NCBI RefSeq assembly: GCF_900100315.1
Contig: NZ_FNFF01000009.1
Span: forward strand, 248,001 to 312,000
DNA length: 64,000 bases
Reading direction: 5' to 3'
Source of the DNA: Streptomyces indicus
Lineage (GTDB): Bacteria; Actinomycetota; Actinomycetes; Streptomycetales; Streptomycetaceae
Shown piece by piece: positions 42,897 to 52,100 of this stretch. Every line of letters begins with the position of its first letter. The stretch's first letter is position 1. The notes beneath the pieces are model-generated. The model worked only from the letters and a program-made list of their open reading frames with translations, made no database searches and was not told where the DNA came from. Both the position numbers and the translations under genes were made by a program.

Positions 42897-45188
42897 TCAG
42901 TTCGTCGGGGCCGGGGGCGGTGGCTTGCTGGGCTTCGGGGCCTTGTGAAGGGGGGCCTCGGGGGCGTCCACGTCGATGCTGAAGACCGCGCGGGTGCCGT
43001 ACGGGATGTAGAGGGCGTCGCCGTGGAGGTGGGCGGTGGGGCCTGTGTCCGAGCCGGGGGTGCCCGCGTCGGCCGGGGCGCCGCGGGACCAGGCGAAGGT
43101 GCCGTCAGTGCGGTTCAGGGCCGAGACGCGGCCGCCCGGCGAGACGACGTAGACGTGGGTGGCCGAGGTGGTGGCGGGGCCGGGCTGGTCGAGGCGGGCG
43201 TCGCCCCGCCAGAGGCGACGGCCGGTGTCCGGGGAGACGGCGTCGATCCTGCCGTTGGGGTGGGAGAAGTAGAGGCCGTGGGGTGTCAGTTGGGCCACGG
43301 CCTCGGAGGACTGCGGTGGGTTCAAGGTGACGGGGGCCACCGCCGGATCGTCGGCGGAGGACGTGCCGGCTCTGGGCAGGCGCCCGGGATCGACCGCGAG
43401 CAGGCGGTCGACTGCCGTGTCGTCGGACATGCCCAGGAGCAGTGCCCTGCCCCGGTGTTCGCCGAGCCAGGCGAAGTACCCGGAACCCAGGTCGGTCCAG
43501 GTGACCCGGCCCGTGCCCTGGTCGATGAGGCCGATGCGGTAGCGCTCGGATTCCTCGTCCGAGCACATGAGGTAGGCCGCACCTGCGGCCGCGTGCAGGG
43601 AGCAGTACTGCCGCGCGGGAAGCGGCCGGCTCCAGCGGGGTTCGCCGGTGCGCAGGTCCAGGAGTGTGTACGAGCCGCCGTTCCTGCCGGTGACGGCGAC
43701 GAGGCCGTCGCGCAGCAGGGCCGCTCCCCCGGCGTCGGGGCTCGGCGGAGTGACGATGAAGTCGTCGCCGTGACCGGCCTGTTGCTGCCAGCGGGGCCGG
43801 CCCGTCGCGGTGTCCAGGGCCAGGATCCGGAAGTGCACGGTGGAGGAGACCTCGCCGTTCTTCTCCTTCGGCTCGTCCGCGTTGGTGTAGACGAAGGCGG
43901 TAGTGCCGCGGACGCCGATCAGCGACCCCTCGTCGCCGCTGAAGTCGTCGGGCGTCGGGTCCACCGGGAGCTGCCAGCCGGCCCTGCCGTCCGCGAGGGC
44001 GAACTGTGCTGCCGCGAGGTCGCTGCCCGCGCAGACGAGGGCGCGGCCGCCGTCGGCCGCGCAGCCGGCGAAGGGCGTCCCGCTGCCGCCGGCCAGGCGT
44101 GACTGCCACGGCCGATATCCGGCCGGCAGTTCGGAGGCCTGGTCGGCGGGGGGATTTCCGTCGTCGCTCCGGAGCGTTCGTACGAGGAAGAAGCCGGCCA
44201 CGACGGCGAGGGCCACGGCGAATACGCCGAGCACGGCCGCCGGGGAGAGGCGGCGGGACGGGGTGCGGTGGGGCAACGCGGTCGCGGGGGCGGCCCGGCG
44301 CAGGTCCGTGGTCGGGGTGTCGGACGGGTCTTCCGGACGGGGTGCGGCGGACTTGCCGGGGGCCGCTTCGGGGAGCGGGAGTTCGCCGCGCAGGAGGGCG
44401 AGGAGTTCGGCGGGGGTCGGGCGTTCCTTCGGGGACTTGTCCAGGCAGCGCTCGACGACGGGGCGTAACTCGGCCGGGACGCCGTCGAGTTGGGGCGTGC
44501 CCTCGACCACCCGGATCGCCGTCTCGTACGGGCTGTCGCCGTCGAAGGGGCCGCGGCCCGTGGCGGCGTACACGAGGACCGAGCCGAGCAAGAAGACGTC
44601 CGCGGGCGGGCCGACCTCGCGCGGGTCGGCGAGCTGTTCCGGGGACATGTAGGGCGGGGTGCCCATGACGCGGCCGGTGTCCGTGAGCGGCTGGCCGTCG
44701 TGGAAGGTGGCAGCGCGCGAGATGCCGAAGTCGATGACGCGCGGGCCGTCCTCGGCCAGCATCACGTTGGCCGGCTTGAGGTCGCGGTGGACCACGTCGG
44801 CGCGGTGCAGTTCGCGCAGCGCCTCGGCGAGCCCCGTGGCGAGTTCGCGCAGCCGGTCCACGGGCAGCGGCCCGTGCTTGCGGACGTGACCGCCCAGGTT
44901 CTCGCCGGGGATGTACAGCGTGGCCATCCACGGCCGGTCGGCCTCCGGGTCCGCGTCGACCACCGGCGCCGTGAAGGCGCCGCTGACCCGCCGCGCGGCC
45001 GCGAGTTCGCGGCGGAAGCGGACGCGGAACTCCTCGTCGTCGGCGTAGTGCGCGTGCACCACTTTCACGGCGAGCGGTCGCCCCGAGGCGGTGCGCGCCC
45101 GGTAGACGACGCCCATGCCGCCGGAACCGAGCCGCTCCTCGACGACGTAGCCGCCTATCTCCCGTGGATCAGCGTCACGCAGTTCCAT
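42897..45188 (-). CDS. Membrane Ser/Thr protein kinase with PQQ-type beta-propeller sensor
   Basis: The 763-aa protein has a Hanks-type kinase domain (about 12-270): G-loop LGSGGMGVVY (20-29), Lys42 (AVKVV), catalytic HRDLKPAN (His134-Arg-Asp136), DFG 153-155 and GTPPYMSPEQL. A Pro-rich linker and one membrane helix (about 313-335, AAVLGVFAVALAVVAGFFLV) follow. The extracellular part (about 345-740) has PQQ/WD-like repeats of the 'LDTATGRPRWQ' and 'LDLRTGEPRWS' kind. ATG 45188 is chosen as it gives MELRDADPREIGGY, the usual start of such kinases; 27 upstream codons are open. It likely senses an external signal; substrates are unknown. Confidence 0.93.
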   Translation of the reverse strand: MELRDADPREIGGYVVEERLGSGGMGVVYRARTASGRPLAVKVVHAHYADDEEFRVRFRRELAAARRVSGAFTAPVVDADPEADRPWMATLYIPGENLGGHVRKHGPLPVDRLRELATGLAEALRELHRADVVHRDLKPANVMLAEDGPRVIDFGISRAATFHDGQPLTDTGRVMGTPPYMSPEQLADPREVGPPADVFLLGSVLVYAATGRGPFDGDSPYETAIRVVEGTPQLDGVPAELRPVVERCLDKSPKERPTPAELLALLRGELPLPEAAPGKSAAPRPEDPSDTPTTDLRRAAPATALPHRTPSRRLSPAAVLGVFAVALAVVAGFFLVRTLRSDDGNPPADQASELPAGYRPWQSRLAGGSGTPFAGCAADGGRALVCAGSDLAAAQFALADGRAGWQLPVDPTPDDFSGDEGSLIGVRGTTAFVYTNADEPKEKNGEVSSTVHFRILALDTATGRPRWQQQAGHGDDFIVTPPSPDAGGAALLRDGLVAVTGRNGGSYTLLDLRTGEPRWSRPLPARQYCSLHAAAGAAYLMCSDEESERYRIGLIDQGTGRVTWTDLGSGYFAWLGEHRGRALLLGMSDDTAVDRLLAVDPGRLPRAGTSSADDPAVAPVTLNPPQSSEAVAQLTPHGLYFSHPNGRIDAVSPDTGRRLWRGDARLDQPGPATTSATHVYVVSPGGRVSALNRTDGTFAWSRGAPADAGTPGSDTGPTAHLHGDALYIPYGTRAVFSIDVDAPEAPLHKAPKPSKPPPPAPTN

Positions 45189-45311
45189 ACGCGGTGCGCC
45201 GCCCCCTCGTCGCCACCGGTACGGCACATCCGGTAACCAGTCCGCCCCGATATGACCGTGAATGCGCACATTGCATGGCGGTGAACGGCGCGATCTGCGT
45301 GGACCGCACGC

Positions 45312-45506
45312 CTAGAACTGGATGTCGTTCAACGTGCGGGCTATCGAGTCCAGGAAGCGTTGGATGTCGTCGGCCATTCCCGTGGACGCGAGGAAGAAGC
45401 CGAAGAGGACCGCGACGACCGCCGGGCCCGCCTTGAGCGAACCCCCGCGGATCAACACCACAAGGATGATCGCCAACACGAGCACCGCTGAAAGCGAGAA
45501 GACCAC
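45312..45506 (-). CDS. Small hydrophobic membrane protein
   Basis: The 64-aa protein has two helices (LSAVLVLAIILVVLIRGG and AGPAVVAVLFGFFLASTGM) and a short polar tail (IQRFLDSIARTLNDIQF). I recall a similar small conserved Streptomyces protein, but no function. GTG 45506 has AGGGTG 9 nt upstream. It lies 123 bp upstream of the kinase gene in the same direction. Confidence 0.7.
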   Translation of the reverse strand: MVFSLSAVLVLAIILVVLIRGGSLKAGPAVVAVLFGFFLASTGMADDIQRFLDSIARTLNDIQF

Positions 45507-46156
45507 AACTGATCACACCCTAGGTCGGTCCGCACTACCGCCCGGAGGCACGCGCCCGCACACCCCCGCCAGAACCATCGTGCCACCAACGGGCCCTCCG
45601 TATGCGGCGGGTGACGCATCGTCGGCCACTGCTTTCGCGACCCCGCGCCGCCCCGCTCCCTCGCGGCACACCCCGCGCACGCCGGCGGCACGGCGCCGGA
45701 GCGGAGGCGGCAGTAGGGCCGTGCGGCGGCGGCGAACACACACCGGATCCTCACGCGACGGTCACGCGTACGAATTTCCCGGGCACATGCCGCACGCAAT
45801 TCGGCTTGATCGTTGCCCTGCACACGCGTCGTGTTCGCAGGGAATTCGAATTGTTGCGGCGCGCACAGCAGTTGAAGGGTGCAGGCCGGATCCGTGTGCG
45901 CATTCACACCGTACGAGCGGAAGACAGTAGGCGGGTAAAGGGTAAGAAAACAGGCATTTCCCCGGTGTCGGCTGCGGATGTTATGCCCAGATATAGGGGG
46001 ACAGATGAGGGCATAGGGTGTCGAGAGGTAGGTCACTATTTCGTGCCGGGATCTCTAAGTCGACTTACCCGTAAGCGAGATACTGGCCACGCATGGCGCT
46101 CATCACGCAGCTAATTCACCGGAAGGGTTTTACGGATTCAGGACGCCGCGGCTAGG
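45507..46156. other. 650-bp intergenic region with no credible gene
   Basis: This region separates two divergent genes. Its right half (about 45870-46150) is visibly richer in A/T than the surroundings, consistent with promoter DNA. It contains a 12-bp palindrome (46056-46067) followed by CTTACCCGTAAG (46064-46075). No ORF with coding-like codon use was recognised on either strand. Confidence 0.6.
46056..46067. promoter_or_regulatory. Palindrome TAAGTCGACTTA upstream of the acyltransferase gene
   Basis: The exact 12-bp palindrome lies about 100 bp before the start of the rightward gene in an AT-richer stretch. It may be an operator; no regulator is encoded nearby. Confidence 0.35.
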
Positions 46157-46165
46157 GTGCCTCAG

Positions 46166-47359
46166 ATGTTCCACGCTGCCACTACCCCCGAAGGCGCAGT
46201 GCGGTCACAGCACCGGACCCCGCTCCCCCCGACCCGGGAACCGGCATCCGGTGTGCCGAGTCCGCGCCCCCCGCAGAGCGCCCAGGACCGTCCCCCCACG
46301 ACGGCAGGTGAGAAGAAGCCCGGCAAACAGCGCGACGCGTTCTTCGACAACGCGAAGTATCTGGCGATCGTCCTCGTCGCGATGGGGCACTCCTGGGAGC
46401 CCCTCACCGACGGCAGCCGCGCGGCCGAAGCGCTGTACATGGTCGTGTACACCTTCCACATGCCGGCCTTCATCGTGATCTCCGGCTACTTCTCGCGCAG
46501 CTTCGACATGCGCCCGGACCGGCTGCGCCGCCTGATGACGGGCGTGGTGGTGCCGTATGTGGTCTTCGAGGTCGCGTACAGCCTGTTCAAGCGGTGGGCG
46601 GACGACTCCCCGGACCATCCGATCAGCCTGCTCGACCCGTGGTACCTGACGTGGTTCCTGATCGCGCTGTTCGTCTGGCGGATGACCACTCCCCTGTGGA
46701 AGATGATCCGCTGGCCGATCCCCGTGGCACTCGGCATCGCGGTGCTCGCCTCCGTCTCGCCCGACATCGGTGACGATCTGGACATGCAGCGGGTGCTGCA
46801 GTTCCTGCCGTTCTTCGTGATCGGGCTCTTCCTCCGGCCGGAGCACTTCCAGCTGGTGCGGCGCCGTGAGGTGCGGATCCTGTCCGTGCCGGTGTTCGCC
46901 GCGGCTGTGGCGCTCGCCTACTGGGCGGCTCCGCGGATGACCTCGTCGTGGTTCTACCACCGCGACAGCGCCCAGGAGCTCGGCGCCCCGTGGTGGTCCG
47001 GCGTCGTCATGACGCTGGCGCTGCTCGCCTGCTCGCTGGTGCTGACGGCCTGCTTCCTGTCCTGGGTGCCTCGGCGCCACATGTGGTTCACGGTGCTCGG
47101 CGCGGGCACGCTCTACGGCTACCTGCTGCACGGCTTCCTGACGAAGGGCTCCAACTTCTGGGGCTGGTTCGACACCTACGCGTGGCTGCACACGCCGCTG
47201 GGCCAGATCTTCGTGACCGTGGTCGCGGCCGTGGTGGTGACGCTGCTCTGCACGCCGCCGGTGCAGCGGGCGCTGCGGTTCGCCATGGAGCCCAAGATGA
47301 CCTGGGCGTTCAAGCGGGATGCGGCGGAGGTGGCGCGGGAGCGGTCGAAGGCCGGGTGA
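46166..47359 (+). CDS. Acyltransferase 3 family membrane protein
   Basis: The 397-aa protein has about ten membrane helices. The early motif DAFFDNAKYLAIVLVAMGHSW contains the catalytic-type His of acyltransferase-3 (OafA/NodX-like) enzymes, followed by FHMPAFIVISGYFSR, which is typical of the fucose-4-O-acetylase subgroup. These enzymes O-acylate surface polysaccharides, peptidoglycan or glycolipids. About 50 N-terminal residues are Pro-rich and cytoplasmic. ATG 46166 is favoured, with AGGGTG 6 nt upstream; the GTG at 46157 overlaps that site. Confidence 0.88.
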   Translation: MFHAATTPEGAVRSQHRTPLPPTREPASGVPSPRPPQSAQDRPPTTAGEKKPGKQRDAFFDNAKYLAIVLVAMGHSWEPLTDGSRAAEALYMVVYTFHMPAFIVISGYFSRSFDMRPDRLRRLMTGVVVPYVVFEVAYSLFKRWADDSPDHPISLLDPWYLTWFLIALFVWRMTTPLWKMIRWPIPVALGIAVLASVSPDIGDDLDMQRVLQFLPFFVIGLFLRPEHFQLVRRREVRILSVPVFAAAVALAYWAAPRMTSSWFYHRDSAQELGAPWWSGVVMTLALLACSLVLTACFLSWVPRRHMWFTVLGAGTLYGYLLHGFLTKGSNFWGWFDTYAWLHTPLGQIFVTVVAAVVVTLLCTPPVQRALRFAMEPKMTWAFKRDAAEVARERSKAG

Positions 47360-47378
47360 CGGGGGCGTTGTCGGTTAC

Positions 47379-47417
47379 GGAAAGGGCGCCCACGATCCGT
47401 TCGTGGGCGCCCTTTCC
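47379..47417. terminator. Bidirectional hairpin between the acyltransferase and DUF6177-like genes
   Basis: A 17-bp perfect stem (47379-47395 / 47401-47417) with a 5-nt loop lies between two convergent genes. Confidence 0.9.
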
Positions 47418-47458
47418 GTGCGCAGCAGAGGCGTTCTTCCCGTACGTACGACGGGAGT

Positions 47459-48847
47459 TCACTCCCCCTTGAGGTGCCGCATCAGCTTCTCGAAGTCCGT
47501 CCAGCCGGTGAGGTCCGAGGGGTCGCCCGGGAGCGGGTAGTACAGGGCGGGGCGGGTCTTGGGGCCGAGTTCGACGGGGGCGGTGCCGAGCGGGGTGCGG
47601 CGGGCGCGGTCGCCCGGCATGGCGCGTACCTCGTCGGCGCCGAGCGCGAAGCCCGCGGGGACGGCCGGCGCCTCGAAGTGCGGCGGCACGGCGAGGTCGC
47701 GGCGGGCCTTGCGGATCTGGACGAGCAGCGACTGGAGCCGGTGGCGGGTGGCCAGGGTCTCGGCGAGCGCGGGAAGCGCGTCGAGCGGGGGCCGCTCCTC
47801 GGCTCCGTATCCCGCGATGACGGTGATGTCCTCCTCGACTCCCGCCTTCGTACGGTTGACGCGCAGGGTCGCGAAGAGGTGCTCGCCGACCGCGTACAGG
47901 AGCGTGGGCTCGGGGGCCCGCTCGTGGGCGAGGTCCGTCAACTGGCGCAGGGACCAAGGGAGGTTGACGGGCTCCGCGGTGCCCCAGCCGGCCGGCGGAG
48001 CGCTGCGCAGGGCCTCGCAGACGGATTCGAGCGCGCCGCCGAGCACGAGGCGGTCGTCGGCGGGGTGGACGGTGCGGAACTGGAGGGTGAGCTGACGCTC
48101 GCCGGTGTCGCTGACATCCTTGAACACTGCGGGCACAGGCGTCGTGCCATCCTCACCGGGCACCGGCTGGAACAGCCCGCCCTGCCAGGCGAGCACCGCG
48201 CCGGACAGCCCGTCGTAGTAGCCGCACTCCTCGTCGCGTACGACCCAGCGCGAGGGCCAGCCGTCGAGCGCGGCGCGTACGGCCGGGGTGAGACGGGCGT
48301 CGGGCGGCGTCACGATCTGGAGGCCGATGCCCGCCTGCGCCGCCGCGCTCACCGCGGTGGACAGCCAGGCCGTCATGGCGACGACGGGGCGGTCCTGGAT
48401 GACGACCGCGGCCTTGTCGGTGAGCACGTCGACCGCGCCGCCCGCACCCTCCGAAGTCGCGTGTACGCCCTCGGACTTGACGACATCCAGGGTGCGGGCG
48501 GCCTCCGGCGGCCAGACCGCGCCGCCGGCGAGCGAGGCGATACGGGAGACGTAGCCGGCGGCGAGCTGTTCGGCCTCCGCGACGCCGGTGGTGGCGCGGG
48601 CCTCGCTCCACCAGTACGGGAGGGCCGGCTCGCGCACCCCGAGCAGCCGCGCGGCCTCGCCGGGGACCTGGACCAGGAGCGGCGCCTCGACGGACACCAG
48701 GGGCCGTCCCTGCTCGTCGCACAGCTGCACCACGGCGCCGTCACCGTCCGCTTGGACCAGCTTGTCGGGGCCGCCGGCGAGCAGGCCCGCGAGGATGCTC
48801 AGCGGGTCGGGCATCTGCTCGGTGAGGGCGATGACGTCCTTGGTCAT
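47459..48847 (-). CDS. DUF6177-like protein of the type VII secretion locus
   Basis: The 462-aa soluble protein has no signal peptide. It matches in memory the actinobacterial DUF6177 family that sits beside EccC genes in Streptomyces. Visible segments: MTKDVIALTEQMPDPLSILAGLL, a central alpha/beta region with VIQDRPVVAMTAWLSTAVSAAAQAG, and a C-terminal helical part ending YYPLPGDPSDLTGWTDFEKLMRHL. A role as substrate adaptor or secretion chaperone is possible but not shown. ATG 48847 lies inside the first unit of a sevenfold 23-bp repeat, so its ribosome site is unclear (only AGAGAG upstream). It is the last gene of the leftward locus. Confidence 0.7.
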   Translation of the reverse strand: MTKDVIALTEQMPDPLSILAGLLAGGPDKLVQADGDGAVVQLCDEQGRPLVSVEAPLLVQVPGEAARLLGVREPALPYWWSEARATTGVAEAEQLAAGYVSRIASLAGGAVWPPEAARTLDVVKSEGVHATSEGAGGAVDVLTDKAAVVIQDRPVVAMTAWLSTAVSAAAQAGIGLQIVTPPDARLTPAVRAALDGWPSRWVVRDEECGYYDGLSGAVLAWQGGLFQPVPGEDGTTPVPAVFKDVSDTGERQLTLQFRTVHPADDRLVLGGALESVCEALRSAPPAGWGTAEPVNLPWSLRQLTDLAHERAPEPTLLYAVGEHLFATLRVNRTKAGVEEDITVIAGYGAEERPPLDALPALAETLATRHRLQSLLVQIRKARRDLAVPPHFEAPAVPAGFALGADEVRAMPGDRARRTPLGTAPVELGPKTRPALYYPLPGDPSDLTGWTDFEKLMRHLKGE

Positions 48848-49001
48848 GAGTCGTCTCTCTGGGGGGTCACGAGTCGTTTCTCTGGTGGGTCACGAGCCGT
48901 CGCTCTGGTGGGTCATGAGTCGTCTCGCTGGTGGGTCACGAGCCGTCGCTCTGGTGGGTCACGAGTCGTCTCGCTGGTGGGTCACGAGCCGTCGCTCTGG
49001 T
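48841..49001. repeat. Seven tandem 23-bp repeats across the DUF6177-like start codon
   Basis: Units start GGGTCACGAG and are exactly 23 bp, at 48841, 48864, 48887, 48910, 48933, 48956 and 48979, ending at 49001 (161 bp in all). Units alternate between two variants (CCGTCGCTCT and TCGTCTCGCT types). The first unit includes the ATG of the gene, and the others carry GTGACCC (or ATGACCC) at the same place. Confidence 0.95.
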
Positions 49002-49142
49002 GGCTCTTGGCTGGATTGTCAGTGGGTGTCGATAGCCTGGACGGGCTGGCGCGGCCCCCGGGCGGGAGGGGACTGTCCAGCATCCGAGGTGTTCTGGCCC
49101 CGGATGCCCGAGGCGTACGCACCCCGCCCGCCCGAAGCACCC

Positions 49143-52100
49143 TCACCCCGCATGCACCGTCTGGATCAGCCGCGAAGCCTCTCCCCTGCGTACGAACACC
49201 CCGCGTCCGGTGGGCTGTTGGGAGGCGTACACGCCGGGGAAGAGCTGGCCCTCGCTGCGGTCGCCGGCCATGACGAGCGCCGACGAGCCGGACTCGCGCA
49301 GCCCCTGCACCATCGGCTCGTACAGGCCGCGTGAGGCGCCCGCGACGCGGCGGGTCAGGACGAAGTGCAGGCCGATGTCGGCGGCCGAGGGGATGTACGG
49401 CAGGAAGGGTGCGAGCGGCTGCTGGCCCGCGGTCGTCAGGACGTCGTAGTCGTCGACGAGCACCACGATGCGCGGGCCCGAGCCCCAGCTGCCCGGCTCC
49501 AGGTCCTCGCTGTCCTGGGCGTCGTCCGGCATGCGCTTCTCGAGCTCGGTGGCGATGCCCGCCGAGAGTCCGGCGGCGAGCTTGGCGTTGTACGCGTAGC
49601 CGCCGCGGTACTCCTCGGGGATCGCGCCGCGCAGCCCGCGCCGCGGATCGTAGACGGCGAAGACGAGTTCGTCCTCGCTGTAGCGCTCCATGAGCCCTTC
49701 GGCGACGACCTTCAGGAGGTTCGTCTTGCCGCACTCGCTGTCGCCCATCACGAGCAGGTGCTGGTCGTGGTGGAAGAGGTCGAGCAGGACCGGCTTGAGC
49801 GCGGACTGGTCGAGCGCGATCGGCACGCGCCGCGGCTCGGCGGCCGGGCCGGGGAGCAGCTCCTTCTCCAGGACGTGCGGCAACACCCGTACGGGCTGGG
49901 CGACTTCGCCGGTCCAGGTGGCCCGGACCGTGCGGGCGGTGCGTTCCAGGACCGCGCCGAGCTCCGCGGTGTCGGCGGAGGAGTCCGTACGGGGCAGGGC
50001 GACCTGCGCGAACAGCTTGCCGTCGGTGAGGACGCGGCCCGGCTCGTCCGGCGAGAGGGTCTCGGAGAGCTTGCGGTCGATGCTGGACTCGGTCGGGTCG
50101 TTGAGCCGCAGCTCGACCCGGGTGCCGAAGGTGGTCTGGGTGGCGATGCGCACGTCGTTCCAGCGGAGCATGCCCGCCACCACGTGGATGCCGTAGCCGC
50201 CGCCGCGCTTGAGCAGGTCTGTGACGGCATCGTCGAGGTTCTCGAAGTCGTCGCGCAGGGCGCCGAAGCCGTCGATGAGCAACACGATCTCGGTGGAGGC
50301 GAGTTCGGGCAGCCGCCCGGCCGCGCGCAGGTCGCGCAGCTGCTCGACCGAGTCGATGCCGTGCGCGCGGAACAGCTCCTCGCGCTGCTCCAGCATCGAG
50401 CGCACCTCGTCGACGGTGCGGGCAGCCCGCTCGCGGTCGGCGCGGCCCGCGACCCCGCCCACGTGCGGCAGGCCGGTGAGCGCCTGGAGGCCGCCGCCCA
50501 CCAGGTCCAGGCCGTAGATGCCGACTTCCTGCGGCGTGTGGGTCAGGGCCAGGGAGAGGGCGAGGGAGCGGAGCAGGGTGGTCTTGCCGGACTGCGGGCC
50601 GCCGATGACCGCCGCGTGACCGCCCGCGACGGTGAGGTCCAGGATCCACTGGCCCTGCCACTGCTTGGTGGGGTCGTCGAGGAGACCGAGCGGCACCCGC
50701 AGCGGGCCCTGGCGGCCCCGCAGCTGCGTACCGCGCGCGCCGACCTCCACCGGTCCTGCCACCTTGTCGAGGGCGACCGCTTCCGGGAGCGGGGGCAGCC
50801 AGATCTGGCGCACGGGGTCGGTGGGCGCGTTCTCCAACTGGGAGACCAGGACGCCGAGTTCGGTGGGTCCGGTCTCGCGGCGGCGCATCTGCGGTTCGGC
50901 GGGGCCCGCGGCCGCGTCGGGTTCGGCGAGGGTGTTGTACGCGTCGTAGGCGAGGGCGAGCGGGCCGGTGTCCTCCTCGTCGCGGGCGACGGGTCCGCGG
51001 TAGGCGCCGGAGACGTACGAGGCCTTGAACCGCTCGTAGACCGACATGTCGACCTTCAGATAGCCGAAGCCGGGCAGCGGCGGCAGGTGGAAGGCGTCGG
51101 TGGTGTCGAGCACGGTCCGCGACTCGTCGGCGGAGAAGGTGCGCAGGCCCAGGCGGTACGAGAGGTACGTGTCCAGGCCCTTGAGCTTGCCGCCCTCGAT
51201 GCGCTGCGAGGACAGCAGCAGGTGGACGCCGATGGAACGGCCGATGCGGCCGATGGAGAGGAACAGGTCGATGAAGTCCGGCTTGGCGGTGAGGAGTTCG
51301 CCGAACTCGTCGATGACGACGAACAGGTGCGGCAGCGGGTCGAGGTCGGGGCGCTTGGAGGCGCGCAGGGCGGCGTAGTCGCCGATGTCCGCGACGTTGC
51401 CCGCGTCCTTGAGCACCTGCTGGCGGCGCTTGACCTCGCCGGCGAGTGAGGCGTGCACGCGCTCGACCAGGCCGGCCTGGTTCTCCAGGTTGGTGATGAC
51501 GCCGGCCACGTGCGGGAGGTTCGCGAAGGGGGCGAAGGTGGCGCCGCCCTTGTAGTCGACGAGCACGAGGGAGAGGTCCTCGGGCGGGTGCGTGGCGACG
51601 AGCGCGAGCACGAGCGTACGCAGCAGCTCGGACTTGCCGGAGCCGGTCGCGCCCACGCACAGGCCGTGCGGGCCCATGCCCAGTTCGGAGGACTCCTTGA
51701 GGTCGAGCAGGACGGGCTCGTGGTTGTCGCCGATGCCGATGGGGACGCGCAGGAAGGCGCGTTCGCCGCGCGGCGCCCAGAGCCGCTCCAGGTCGAGCCG
51801 GGCCACGTCCTCGATGCCGAGCAGCTCGGCGAAGTCCACAGGTCCCGACAGGGGTGCGTCGGCCATGGACTCGGCGGAGAGCCTGAGCGGCGCGAGCATT
51901 CGCGCGATGCCCTCGGCGCCCGGCACGGTCACCTCGTCCACGGTGCCATGCGCGCTGATCGGCTCGGCCTCGCGCAGGTCCTCGATGACCACGCGGTCGC
52001 CGTCGACGGTGATACGGACCGACACCTGGCCGGGCTCCTGCACGCGCTCGGCGAGCAGGTGCAGCACGGTCACGCCCATGTCGCGCAGGCCCACCGCCTC

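Noticed and set aside
48841..49001. CRISPR array
   Set aside because: The 23-bp units are contiguous with no spacers, and no cas genes lie nearby.
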